From positions 19,264-83,263 of the forward strand of contig JAVJSD010000004.1 in the NCBI GenBank assembly GCA_040219575.1: a stretch of 64,000 nucleotides of DNA, in the 5' to 3' direction. Below the pieces are notes generated by a model. The model saw only the letters and a list, made by a program, of their open reading frames with translations, was not told the origin of the DNA and ran no database searches. Positions 53,796 through 62,371 of this stretch are shown piece after piece (the first letter of the stretch is position 1; the number at the start of each line of letters is the position of its first letter). This stretch comes from JAVJSD01 sp040219575. GTDB taxonomy: Bacteria > Planctomycetota > Planctomycetia > Pirellulales > Pirellulaceae. The translations under genes were made by a program, and so were the position numbers.

Positions 53796-54665
53796 TCACG
53801 GGAGATCGCTCGAAGCTTCTTGCAACAGCTTGTCGACGAGCAACAACTCGACCGCCTCGCTCACCCAATCGCCGTGCCAGTCGTGCTTTCGCTGCGGCCC
53901 ATCGCGGTAAACATGCGGAATTTCGAGCCGCTTGAGCAACTCGTGCGCCTGCTGATGTTCCCGGCGAAAACTGCCGTAACCGGTCAGCACCAAGCGCGCC
54001 TCGCCACGGAGCGCCGTTCGACTCGCCTCCAGCAAATCGGTGACGCGATACTTCTCGAAGTTTTCTTGCGTGCCGAAGAGGGGACCGTTGCCGTATTTGC
54101 CGACGGACTGCATCATCAGCGGCGCATCCCAGGCGGCGGCTCGTTCGAACGTTTCCCGATGGCGCAGCAGCAGCGTCCAGGCGCCCCAGCCCGACTTGCT
54201 GAAGCCCAACAGCAGTCGGCCGCGGCGCTCGGCGATCACGGGGTAGTTCTTTTCGACGAACGGAATCACGACCTTCAGCAAGTGCGACTCCTGCCGCAAG
54301 CCCTCGTCCTCGGGATGATCCGCGAACCAGGGCAAGGCGGCGAACGACGGCGCGACGAAGATCACGTCGCGCTTGCGATGCAGTTCGCGGCGGAGCACCT
54401 CCGCCAGGCCGTCGCCGTAGCGATGCTTGCCGTGGGATTCGACCGGCAGCACATACACGACGCGGTACCGCTTGCTCTCGTCGAAACTTGCCGGGGACAG
54501 CACGGCGATTTCCGTCTCGCCGGCCTGATACGGCGACCGAACGGTGTGCCGACGGACGCCGTCTTCACCCAAGCTTGCGGCGGAGACGACCGCCTCCGCG
54601 GCGAGGCCCGTGTTTTGCCAGGCGAAAAGCAGCAGCCATCCCGTCCCCAGGACCACGCGATGCAT
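53796..54665 (-). CDS. Exported esterase (putative esterase/alpha-beta hydrolase)
   Basis: This 289-aa protein has a signal peptide (HRVVLGTGWLLLFAWQNTGLAAEA). The hydrolase features are RYRVVYVLPVESHGKHRYGDG, FVAPSF, the nucleophile elbow LLLGFSKSGWGAWTLLL (G-x-S-x-S-G form) and a likely catalytic His in HDWHGDW near the C-terminus. It resembles the esterase D/feruloyl-esterase-like group. The ATG at 54665 starts the signal peptide. It stands upstream of the MFS gene and may share its transcript, so it could release a product that the transporter imports; this is inferred from position only. Confidence 0.8.
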   Translation of the reverse strand: MHRVVLGTGWLLLFAWQNTGLAAEAVVSAASLGEDGVRRHTVRSPYQAGETEIAVLSPASFDESKRYRVVYVLPVESHGKHRYGDGLAEVLRRELHRKRDVIFVAPSFAALPWFADHPEDEGLRQESHLLKVVIPFVEKNYPVIAERRGRLLLGFSKSGWGAWTLLLRHRETFERAAAWDAPLMMQSVGKYGNGPLFGTQENFEKYRVTDLLEASRTALRGEARLVLTGYGSFRREHQQAHELLKRLEIPHVYRDGPQRKHDWHGDWVSEAVELLLVDKLLQEASSDLP

Positions 54666-55014
54666 GCACCAGTTCCTTGTCGAATGAAGTTCCAATGACA
54701 GCAGCATTATGCTGTCTCAGCGGCGACATGGCGACAAGCAATCAGACAACGACGCCCTATTCGTTGCAGACCGCCCAATCCGAACCGCCCGCAAAACGGT
54801 GAGCGTCGCCGTCGATTTGCGACGATGACCACCAACGTGGGGCGTCGCGCAGACGACGCGCCCTCCTCCCAACTTGCCTGCCTTTGTTTTCCCAACCGCA
54901 GCGACTTGCCGGCGCTTGTTCCCGTCCTGTTGGCCTTGCCCGGGTGAAGCGACAACGCTAGAAGTCTTCTGCTTGGAATTCCCGCCATCCCGCCAGCATC
55001 CTGACGGCTCGATC
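54666..55014. other. Divergent intergenic region, 349 bp, no gene seen
   Basis: The stretch lies between the esterase (leftward) and the lipoprotein hydrolase (rightward). The only structure I see is a short gcgtcg/cgacgc hairpin near 54841-54858. Promoters must be present but are not obvious. Confidence 0.35.
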
Positions 55015-55968
55015 ATGTCCCGCCAGATTGCACATAACGGTCAACGACTCCGTGACGCGTCGGTCGCCCGATGGCGACGCGGCGGCCTGTTGTTGTTGAC
55101 GGCCGCGTGCCTGCTCGGCGGCGGATGCCGCAGTTTCGCCCCCTCCAACAGCCAGGCCAAGCTGAATGAAGGCTATACGCTCGTTCTGCCGGGCGTGTTG
55201 GGGCATGCTCCCTGGGACAACAATCTGGCGGCGGGACTGACCGACGCGGGCGTGCCCGGCGCCATCGAGGTGTACGACTGGACGCAGGGCCCGCTGATGT
55301 TGGGATACAACATGTTGGCGGGCGACAATGTTCGCCAGCATGGACAGAAGGTGGCGAAGAAGATCGTCGATTACCAGCAGCGTTATCCGGGACGTCCGGT
55401 GCATCTGATCGGTCATTCCGGCGGCGCCTCGGCCGTCATCAACACCCTGGAGGCGTTGCCGGAGAACACGCGCATCACATCGGCCGTGTTGCTGGCGCCG
55501 GGTCTGCCGTCCGACTACGACCTGCGAACGGCGATGAGCCACACGCAGGGAGGCATCCATAACTTCTACTCGCCGTACGATCTGCTGATCTCGGCGATGT
55601 ACGTTCCCACCATGGCGAACCGTCCCTTGGGCTACGAACCAATCGCCGCCGGCGCCTTTGGATTCCAGGTGCCGGACGAGATCCAAGGCTGGCAGCGGAG
55701 CGACTACCAGCGGGCGCTGAAGCAACATCCGTACGAAGTGGCGATGGTGGAGGGGGGCAACCTGGGCGATCATTTCGGCTGGACCAACCCGGCCTTTGTG
55801 GCCAAGTGGATCGCGCCGGTGATCAAGGAGGATGTCCCCGACGTCCGCCGACTGCCCCAGCCCGACGTCGTGGCGCCACCGCCTTCTCCCGTCGCCGCGC
55901 TGCCGCTGCATCGCTATGTCGCTCCCCCCGCGCCGCAGTCGCTGGCCGTGCGCGGCGCGAACCCGTAG
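55015..55968 (+). CDS. Alpha/beta-hydrolase-fold lipoprotein
   Basis: This 317-aa protein has a basic N-terminus and a lipoprotein signal (GGLLLLTAACLLGGGC, lipobox Cys38). The hydrolase core shows YTLVLPGVLGHAPWDNNLAAGL, the nucleophile elbow VHLIGHSGGASAVINTLE with Ser135, and a possible acid/His region in FYSPYDLLIS and GDHFGWTNPAFV. The C-terminus is Pro/Ala rich. In this fold G-x-S-x-G with an upstream oxyanion HG-like segment indicates lipase or esterase activity; substrate unknown. The ATG at 55015 is used because it opens the lipoprotein signal. Confidence 0.8.
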   Translation: MSRQIAHNGQRLRDASVARWRRGGLLLLTAACLLGGGCRSFAPSNSQAKLNEGYTLVLPGVLGHAPWDNNLAAGLTDAGVPGAIEVYDWTQGPLMLGYNMLAGDNVRQHGQKVAKKIVDYQQRYPGRPVHLIGHSGGASAVINTLEALPENTRITSAVLLAPGLPSDYDLRTAMSHTQGGIHNFYSPYDLLISAMYVPTMANRPLGYEPIAAGAFGFQVPDEIQGWQRSDYQRALKQHPYEVAMVEGGNLGDHFGWTNPAFVAKWIAPVIKEDVPDVRRLPQPDVVAPPPSPVAALPLHRYVAPPAPQSLAVRGANP

Positions 55969-56255
55969 CGACGACGCAACCCCGCTACAACCGTCGTATT
56001 CGGTTCCGCCTGCATTCGCGGGCCGCCGCCCCGGTTCGTTCAACTCGCCCGAATCGGGCGTTTCCCCCGCGGACTCGCCGCGCCGTAATCTAGGCTTCGA
56101 AATAGGGGCAGCGTTGGAAAGAGATTTGAGAATCAAGATCGTCGCCGGACATCCGTGTCCGTCGACGTGCACCAACGCGCCGGCATACAACGCACCTGAC
56201 AGCGCGTGGAGTTGGGGAGTCGGCGCGGCGTTTGACATAAACGGGAGTCGCCGCG

Positions 56256-57101
56256 ATGTTCGAGTCGGGATTGAGCACGCTCGTCACCTACAATCCGTGG
56301 ACGGTCAGCGAAGACGCACCGCTCGATGAATTGTTGCGCCTGCTCGACGATCTCGGCGTCCATCACCTCCCCGTGACCGACGACGACGGAAAAATGGCGG
56401 GGATCGTGTCCGAGATCGATATCTTGCGGGCGGTGGAGGAACGACACGCCGCCGCCATGGCGACCGTCGGCGCGGAAGCGATACGAACGGGGGACCATCC
56501 CGTGTTCGCCCGCGAAATCATGCAGCGACGTGTGATCGTGGTCGGCAACAACGACTCGCCGCGCACGGCCCTGAAGAAGATGCTCGCCGGCGACGTCCAC
56601 TCTTGCCCGGTGACCGAGCAGGGGCGTCCCGTGGGGATCGTCACCAGCACCGACTTCCTTCGCGAATTCTCCTACGGAGAGGCGTCGCTGAGCCGTCAGC
56701 CCGTCACCACGCTGATGGAGGACGCCGGCGAAGCGATCGACGTCGAGGCGACGTTGGACGAGGCCAATCGGCAGTTCTGGCTGACAGGCGCCAACTACCT
56801 GGCCGTGGAGCAGGGCGATTTTCCGCTGGGAGTCGTTTCACGCCGTTCGGTTCGCTCGGCGCGGTGCCGCGATTCCGCCCGCCAGATTCTCGGCGATGCG
56901 GTCCTGCCCGGCCCCGCGACGATCGCCCAACTCGTCAGCGAAGCCCCGTCGGTCTCGCCCGGAAGCCGGCTGGCGAAAGCCGCTGAGCTGCTGGTGGAAA
57001 GCCGACTCCAGGCCGTGGCGGTCGTGAATCAAGCGAATCGCCTGCTGGGAGTGCTGAGCGAAAACCGACTGCTGCACGCCATGCTCGAGCACATGAAGTA
57101 G
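56256..57101 (+). CDS. CBS-domain protein, at least three CBS motifs
   Basis: This 281-aa soluble protein consists almost entirely of CBS motifs: LVTYNPWTVSEDAPLDELLRLLDDLGVHHLPVTDDDGKMAGIVSEIDILRAV, EIMQRRVIVVGNNDSPRTALKKMLAGDVHSCPVTEQGRPVGIVTSTDFLREF, a divergent third (ATLDEANRQFWLTGANYLAVEQGDFPLGVVSRRSV) and a C-terminal fourth (APSVSPGSRLAKAAELLVESRLQAVAVVNQANRLLGVLSENRLL). Two Bateman modules would bind adenylates. GGGAG stands 10 nt before the ATG. No catalytic domain is attached, so it is likely a free-standing sensor. It is separated from the upstream hydrolase by 287 bp. Confidence 0.85.
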   Translation: MFESGLSTLVTYNPWTVSEDAPLDELLRLLDDLGVHHLPVTDDDGKMAGIVSEIDILRAVEERHAAAMATVGAEAIRTGDHPVFAREIMQRRVIVVGNNDSPRTALKKMLAGDVHSCPVTEQGRPVGIVTSTDFLREFSYGEASLSRQPVTTLMEDAGEAIDVEATLDEANRQFWLTGANYLAVEQGDFPLGVVSRRSVRSARCRDSARQILGDAVLPGPATIAQLVSEAPSVSPGSRLAKAAELLVESRLQAVAVVNQANRLLGVLSENRLLHAMLEHMK

Positions 57102-57167
57102 CGTCGCGACGCAAGGTCGACGTGCCGCCGCATGACGGCCCGCCCAGTCGCCTGCTCCGTCGCCTGC

Positions 57168-59345
57168 TCAGTCCATTCCTGGCACCCAGAGCTTCGACTT
57201 CTCGCCCGTCGGCGCCGCCGCGGCGTTGCTTCCGGGCGTCCAAATCTTCTGCGCGGCCGCGCTGTCGGGCGCCTCGCCCATACCCGCGTCAGCAGGCCGC
57301 CGCGGAGCGTTCACCGCGCCGTCGGGCCGCAGGATGCCCAACTTCATCAGAATCGAAATCAGTTGCTCGCGAATGCCGGGCTCATTCATGTGCCGGCTTT
57401 GCAGTTCGTGCAGATTTCTTTCGAATCGCTGGGTGTCGCCTTGCGCGATGGCGAACTGCAGATCGGCCAGCAGGAACTCGGCGGGAGAGCGGCCGTGCCG
57501 CACGGCGTACTGCTTTCCCGCCTCGACGTACTCGACGACTTTTTGCTCGTCGTTCATCCACAGCGCGGCCAAGGTGCGGTAGACGGCCTCCTTGCTGAGG
57601 TGCTCGTTCTCGTCGAGGCTCTCGCGGCGGATCACCTCCGCGCAGATTTTTCGCAGGGCCGCCGTGGCCGACACTCGCGACGCCCGGTAGTAGAGCGCGA
57701 TCAGGTCGTCGTCGGTGAGCGAGGCGAAGTCGAGTCGGGCCGCCCGCGACAGCGGCGTCTTACGTGGATCGCCCACTTCGGCGCCGGTGATCGGCTCGAG
57801 CGTCGGCAGCCCGAGTTCTGTGCGGATCTCGTTGAAATCGAGCAGACCGGCGAACATCGGCGAGTTCTCGGTCGACATCTCGAAGAGCAGCAGATTCGCC
57901 AGCACTTTGAGTTGCTGGTCTGGCTGTTGAGCCGCCTGCCGGGGCGTGCTGCCGCCGAGTTGCACCTGCGGCTGATCCGCCCAACGATTGCGAACGTCGT
58001 GCTTCATCATCTCCTGCTCGATCGTGACGCGGAGCTTTCGCGGGGTGTCGGGCGGCGTCCAGACACGCATCTCCTGCACCGTCGATTCGTGGCCCTGGCC
58101 GATGACCTCCTGCTCCGCGTCGCCCTCCGCCAAAGACCCCAGCAGTTGGGCGACCTCCGACTTGATCGACTCCACTTGCGATGCGTCGAACTCCTGCACT
58201 TCGAGTCGGGCGTTTCGATCGGTCTGCTTGCCGTACAGGGAGATCGTCGCCAGGATATGCGGCAGTTCGTCGAACTCCACGTTCTGTCCTGAATCAATGC
58301 GATCGCGATCCAGCAGCAGGAACAGCGCCTTGGGAGGCGGCTCCTGGTCGTCCTGCTCGCGGGGCTCGATGGCGAGTTTCGCCAGCCGCTTGTTGGAAGC
58401 CAACTGTTCCAGCAGTGCGGCTGCGTCGGCGACCGGGTAGGTGAGCCGGTACTGGTCCACGAACTCTTCCTCGTTGGGCGGCCCGAGCAAGTGCGCCATC
58501 GCTTCCGCCTCGACGCGTTCCTCCAACGGCAAGGACTCGATGGCCGCGTACCGCCGCCATGCCGCCGCGGTCGCTTCCGCGTCGCCCAACCAGCCGCGCA
58601 CGTGGGCGATCGACTTGGGAATCGCCGGCGCCTCGGGATGCTGTTGCGCGAGCGCCTCGAGCGTCTCGACCGCTTCTTGCCAGGCCCCGTACGAGGCGGC
58701 GCCCATCGCCTCCTCGAACGCCGCCCGCCACGGGGCGTCGTCCGGGATGTCGTCAAAACTCAATTCCTGCTTCAGCAACAGGGGAACGTTGTTTGACAGA
58801 CCGATCCGCATCAGCGCGGTGAGGGCGCGTTCGGCCGCTTCCTCGCTGCCGACGTCGCCCAATAGCAGCAGATGGCCGCGCGCGGCGGGGATGTCGCCGA
58901 TCGCCAACAGCGATTGCCCGACGATGTCGATGGCGTCGATCAGGATGTCCGACCAGGGCTCTTCCGACAGGGCGATGGCGCGCTGCAGGTGGGCGATCGA
59001 GTCCGTGGGAGCCCGACGGGCGGCGTGGAGAATGGCCTGCAGCGCGTGACTGCTCGGATTCTCCGGGTGGGCGGCCAGCAGTTTCTCCGCCGACTCCGTG
59101 GCCCGGTCGATCTCGCCCAACTGAAGTTCGACGGTCGTCTCCAGCACCAGCAACGCCTCGCGCGGGCCCTTCGATTGAATCAATCGCCGCGTCTGTTCAA
59201 GCGCCGCCATCCGCTGCTCCGCCTCGATGAGGCGCATGATCTTGTCCACCTCGGTGGAAAGATCCTTCACACAGCAGAACTTGACCTTCTTGCCGCTGCC
59301 GCAGGGGCACGGTTGGTAGGGGTCGAGGGACATCGTCGCGAACAT
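57168..59345 (-). CDS. SEC-C motif and TPR-like protein
   Basis: This 725-aa cytoplasmic protein opens with a SEC-C zinc motif, C13-P-C15...C24-C25 (YQPCPCGSGKKVKFCC), as found at the end of SecA and in many accessory proteins. The following 300 residues are helical and TPR-like (RLIQSKGPREALLVLETTVELQLGEIDRATESAEKLLAAHPENP). The remainder has no known motif and ends LWVPGMD. In planctomycetes such SEC-C/TPR proteins are common and unassigned. Starts are possible at 59345 or at ATG 59333 (MSLDPYQPC), which gives a start close to the zinc motif; neither has a clear ribosome site. Confidence 0.82.
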   Translation of the reverse strand: MFATMSLDPYQPCPCGSGKKVKFCCVKDLSTEVDKIMRLIEAEQRMAALEQTRRLIQSKGPREALLVLETTVELQLGEIDRATESAEKLLAAHPENPSSHALQAILHAARRAPTDSIAHLQRAIALSEEPWSDILIDAIDIVGQSLLAIGDIPAARGHLLLLGDVGSEEAAERALTALMRIGLSNNVPLLLKQELSFDDIPDDAPWRAAFEEAMGAASYGAWQEAVETLEALAQQHPEAPAIPKSIAHVRGWLGDAEATAAAWRRYAAIESLPLEERVEAEAMAHLLGPPNEEEFVDQYRLTYPVADAAALLEQLASNKRLAKLAIEPREQDDQEPPPKALFLLLDRDRIDSGQNVEFDELPHILATISLYGKQTDRNARLEVQEFDASQVESIKSEVAQLLGSLAEGDAEQEVIGQGHESTVQEMRVWTPPDTPRKLRVTIEQEMMKHDVRNRWADQPQVQLGGSTPRQAAQQPDQQLKVLANLLLFEMSTENSPMFAGLLDFNEIRTELGLPTLEPITGAEVGDPRKTPLSRAARLDFASLTDDDLIALYYRASRVSATAALRKICAEVIRRESLDENEHLSKEAVYRTLAALWMNDEQKVVEYVEAGKQYAVRHGRSPAEFLLADLQFAIAQGDTQRFERNLHELQSRHMNEPGIREQLISILMKLGILRPDGAVNAPRRPADAGMGEAPDSAAAQKIWTPGSNAAAAPTGEKSKLWVPGMD

Positions 59346-59425
59346 CCTTGCTGGGGGCGGAAACAGGGGAAACCGAACATCGTATCAAACCGCCGCGGGG
59401 CTGACGACCGGATGCCTGCCGCGGC

Positions 59426-59762
59426 CGCAAGCGTCTTGGGCCTGGCGTCGGCAAGGCCGGCGACAGCGAAGCATGTAGCATGGCCGCCCCCGGCCGTGAA
59501 TTGGCGGCGAAGCAAGTAGCATGGCCGCCCCCGGCCGTGATTCGACAGCGAAGCATGTAGCATGGCCGCCCCCGGCCGTGAATCGGCGGTCCATCAAAGG
59601 GAGCGTCGGCGATTGCTTCGATCCGCAGGCAGGGTGAACGTCGCCTTCGCGCACGCGGGCCTTCGCGAAGAGAGAGCCGCTCGGTGCAACGCTCCTTCAC
59701 GGCCGAGGGCGGCCATGCTACGGAAATACCCCCCGACATCCGGACGCCGCGAATGCCCAGCA
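59426..59762. repeat. Dispersed repeat element, copy B (core inverted, 41-bp triplication)
   Basis: The left part matches the 24-kb element and contains three copies of gtagcatggccgcccccggc plus cgtga at 59475, 59516 and 59557 (41-bp period). The 111-bp core (59585-59695) is, with about three differences, the reverse complement of the core at 24182-24292, while the right arm from 59696 (ttcacggccgagggcggcca) has the same orientation as in the other copy. It accounts for most of the 532-bp gap 59346-59877; the remaining 115 bp to 59877 show nothing recognisable. Confidence 0.88.
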
Positions 59763-59877
59763 CCGTCCCACAACGCAAGATGAGGGCCTCGCCAAGCCTC
59801 GCCCATGCCCCCTCGGATGCAGCAAGCTCGGGTTACGCGAATTCACCGACACCGGGGACTACGCGGAGAAATGACGG

Positions 59878-61002
59878 CTACGTCGTGCGTTTCCTTCGCG
59901 TCCGCTTGGCCAGCAGGCTCTTGCGGCGCAGCGAACGGCGCCGCAGGGCGACCACGCAGATCTCCTGCCGGTTGTGCGCCAACTGCCGCGCGCGGAGGTA
60001 GCGGAATCCCCAGGAGCGGATGCGTTCCAGATACGCGGGGATCTGCTCGGCGAGGCTCCAATCGAGCAGCTTCAGCGTGAGAATCAGACCCCGCACATGA
60101 ACGTCGGCGTGCGTGACGATCGCCTCGACGGTGTCGAGCGTATGCTTCGGCGCCACGTTCGAATCGGCCGTGAGCCACCGCACTTCGCGGAAGTCGCGGC
60201 GTTTGATGTCGGCCGCCCGCGCCTTCACGTGCACAAACTCGGGATGGGCGACCACCTCCGGCGCCATCTCCGAGGGATCGATGCCGGTCACCATCAGCCC
60301 TCGCGCCAACAGCGCCTGGCAGGATCCGCCCGGGGCGCTGCCGATCTCGACGACATGGTCGCCTTCCTCCATCGGCAGGCGCGCCCAACGCAGCGCTTCC
60401 TCCATCTTCAGGTAGGCGCGGCTGACCGCCTCGGGCGGCATCTCGACCGGAATCACGCCGCCGGGAACGCGGGTGGCGGTCGTCGTGGCCCGGTGAGTTC
60501 CAATCCACCACTCGTTGGGCTCGACCAGCACGCAATCGAGCACGAGATCGCCGCTGTGGGCGCGAAGGTTGACGGGAAGTTTTCGCGACGGCTCGTCGCC
60601 GTGGGCCGGTCGGGCCTCGGCGATCAGCCGGCCGACCTCGTCCGCCAGCGGCGTCACCCCCGGCTCAAAACCGTGGTCGCCCGGCACGGCGGCGTCGCGC
60701 TGCCAGACATGCAGGTAGCGATAGTCGCGGTCGCCGGCCAGCTGCCAGGTCTGCTGGGCCAGCGTCTCGGCGTGGTCTCCCGAGAGACGCCCCAGCGAGA
60801 GCCCCCAGGCGCGGGCGAACACCGACCCCAGGTCGAAGTCCTCGGGCAGGCTCTGCCCGGGTAGCTTGAAGGTCACGAAACCCGGCCGCGAATAGGCGAA
60901 GCGAAGTCGAGGATGCCGCCGCGCGATTTCGGCCTTGAGCGCCGACTCGGCGCCGACCTGGCAGCAGGTGAACAGGAATTTCGCCGCAACTTCTTCCGAC
61001 AT
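59878..61002 (-). CDS. RlmM-like 23S rRNA 2'-O-methyltransferase
   Basis: This 374-aa protein combines an N-terminal THUMP-like RNA-binding region (LFTCCQVGAESALKAEIARRHPRLRFAYSRPGFVTFK) with a C-terminal RrmJ/FtsJ-type methyltransferase. The SAM motif is VVEIGSAPGGSCQALL (about 218-231), and the catalytic tetrad of this family is readable as K199-D280-K311-E347. RlmM methylates C2498 of 23S rRNA in E. coli; the same target is inferred. The C-terminus is strongly basic. It is the last gene of a minus-strand cluster, 12 nt after the GyrI-like gene. Confidence 0.87.
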   Translation of the reverse strand: MSEEVAAKFLFTCCQVGAESALKAEIARRHPRLRFAYSRPGFVTFKLPGQSLPEDFDLGSVFARAWGLSLGRLSGDHAETLAQQTWQLAGDRDYRYLHVWQRDAAVPGDHGFEPGVTPLADEVGRLIAEARPAHGDEPSRKLPVNLRAHSGDLVLDCVLVEPNEWWIGTHRATTTATRVPGGVIPVEMPPEAVSRAYLKMEEALRWARLPMEEGDHVVEIGSAPGGSCQALLARGLMVTGIDPSEMAPEVVAHPEFVHVKARAADIKRRDFREVRWLTADSNVAPKHTLDTVEAIVTHADVHVRGLILTLKLLDWSLAEQIPAYLERIRSWGFRYLRARQLAHNRQEICVVALRRRSLRRKSLLAKRTRRKRTT

Positions 61003-61014
61003 GTTGTTGACGCC

Positions 61015-61497
61015 TTAGCCGCCCGTTTCGACGGCGATCCAAATCTCGACCGTGTTGTCGTTTACATGCCGCTCGAAGTCGACGGTGAACGACCGCCGAA
61101 GTTCGTCGCAGCGCGGCCTGGCGAAGAACTCCCAAACATGCCGCCAGGCGGCGATCACCGCCTCGGGCATCGCGCCTTCGCCCGTGAACACAATGTAGTC
61201 GCCCGCGTCGATGACGACGCCGAATAGCGGCTCGGCGACACGACTCAAATCGGAGACCTCCACGGCGGCGACCACTGTATAGTCGCCCTCCGCGCCGTTT
61301 TCGTAATCCAGATAGACGCCCAGCGGCGCGGAATTCGTCACGCGTTGTGCGGTTGACTCGATCAAAGCGTCTTGATGGAACTTCCGCCACAGCGCCGGAA
61401 TCCTGGCCCGGTCGGGATCCATCTCCGCCTCGTTCGACGTCCGCGCCGACAGTCCGGCGGCGAACATTGCCTCGTGGCGGCGGAACCTGGGCTGCAT
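61015..61497 (-). CDS. GyrI-like small-molecule-binding protein
   Basis: This 160-aa protein is a stand-alone GyrI-like/effector-binding domain: EAMFAAGLSARTSNEAEMDPDRARIPALWRKFHQ at the start, GVYLDYENGAEGDYTVVAAVEVSD and IVFTGEGAMPEAVIAAWRHVWEFF, ending in VDFERHVNDNTVEIWIAVE. Such domains bind hydrophobic or cationic small molecules and occur at the C-termini of AraC-type regulators or alone. The ATG at 61497 lies one base after the pyrK stop (TGAGATG), so it is translationally coupled to pyrK. Confidence 0.85.
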   Translation of the reverse strand: MQPRFRRHEAMFAAGLSARTSNEAEMDPDRARIPALWRKFHQDALIESTAQRVTNSAPLGVYLDYENGAEGDYTVVAAVEVSDLSRVAEPLFGVVIDAGDYIVFTGEGAMPEAVIAAWRHVWEFFARPRCDELRRSFTVDFERHVNDNTVEIWIAVETGG

Positions 61498-61498
61498 C

Positions 61499-62371
61499 TC
61501 ACCACACAATCCGCTCGGCGTCGAAGACGGGGCCTTCGACACAGGTTCGTTTGTAGTCCCAACCTCCCTCGTCGTCGCGGACCCGCGCCACGCAGGTGAA
61601 GCAGATGCCGATGCCGCAGGCCATGGGCGTTTCCAGCGAAACCTGGCACGCGGCGTTTCTGTTCGCGGCGACGCCTGCGACCGCCTCCATCATCGGCTCG
61701 GGTCCGCAACACACGACCCGATGCGAGAGCGTCGTTTCGTCCAGCACGCGCTCGAGCAATTCGGTGACCAGCCCATGGTGGCCGCGGCTGCCGTCGTCGG
61801 TGGCCAGACGGACGTCGACGCCGAGGCGCTCGAAGTCCTCGACGCCCGCCAGGAATTCGCCGGTGCGGGCGCCGTAGCACAAGGTCACCCGCTCGGCGCG
61901 CGGTGCGAGGCGGGGCGGATCGCCGTACTGACGCAGGCCCAGGGCCTCGCGGGCCAGCGCGGGAAAGGGCGTCTGGCCGATGCCGCCGGCCGCCATGATC
62001 AGGTGCTCGCACGCTCGCGGCGCAAAGCCGTTGCCCATCGGCCCCCAAACCTCGATCTCCTGCCCGGCGCGGTAATTCACCAGCCGGCTCGTCAACTTGC
62101 CTTTCACCAGGTACGCCACGTCGATGGCGGTCGGTTCGCCGGAATCGTCGAGCACCGTGTCGTACAGCGCCAGCGGACGGCCGATCAACGGATCGTCGAA
62201 CCCGGCCAGCCGCAGCATGAAAAACTGTCCCGGCAGCGCGCGGCGGGCGATCTGCGGACACGCGAAGCGCAGTCGATACGTATCACGGGCCAGACGGACA
62301 TTCTCCAGCACCTCGACGCGGCATTGCACCGCAGAGTCGGCGTAACACGAGGCTTGCAGCGGATGACTCAT
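61499..62371 (-). CDS. pyrK: Dihydroorotate dehydrogenase electron-transfer subunit
   Basis: This 290-aa protein is the FAD and [2Fe-2S] subunit that passes electrons from PyrD FMN to NAD+. The ferredoxin-reductase-like core shows GQFFMLRLAGFDDPLIGRPLALY (FAD), MAAGGIGQTPFPALA (NAD-binding glycine region) and VVCCGPEPMMEAV. The C-terminal cluster site is C252-x4-C257-x2-C260-x16-C277 (ETPMACGIGICFTCVA...RTC), diagnostic of PyrK. It overlaps the upstream pseudouridine synthase gene by 4 nt (ATGA). Its partner PyrD is encoded at the other end of the window, about 61 kb away. Confidence 0.95.
   Translation of the reverse strand: MSHPLQASCYADSAVQCRVEVLENVRLARDTYRLRFACPQIARRALPGQFFMLRLAGFDDPLIGRPLALYDTVLDDSGEPTAIDVAYLVKGKLTSRLVNYRAGQEIEVWGPMGNGFAPRACEHLIMAAGGIGQTPFPALAREALGLRQYGDPPRLAPRAERVTLCYGARTGEFLAGVEDFERLGVDVRLATDDGSRGHHGLVTELLERVLDETTLSHRVVCCGPEPMMEAVAGVAANRNAACQVSLETPMACGIGICFTCVARVRDDEGGWDYKRTCVEGPVFDAERIVW

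Noticed and set aside
59385..59806. Several short frames over the repeat element copy B
   Set aside because: They translate the repeat (GRGRPCY-type peptides) and have no ribosome sites.
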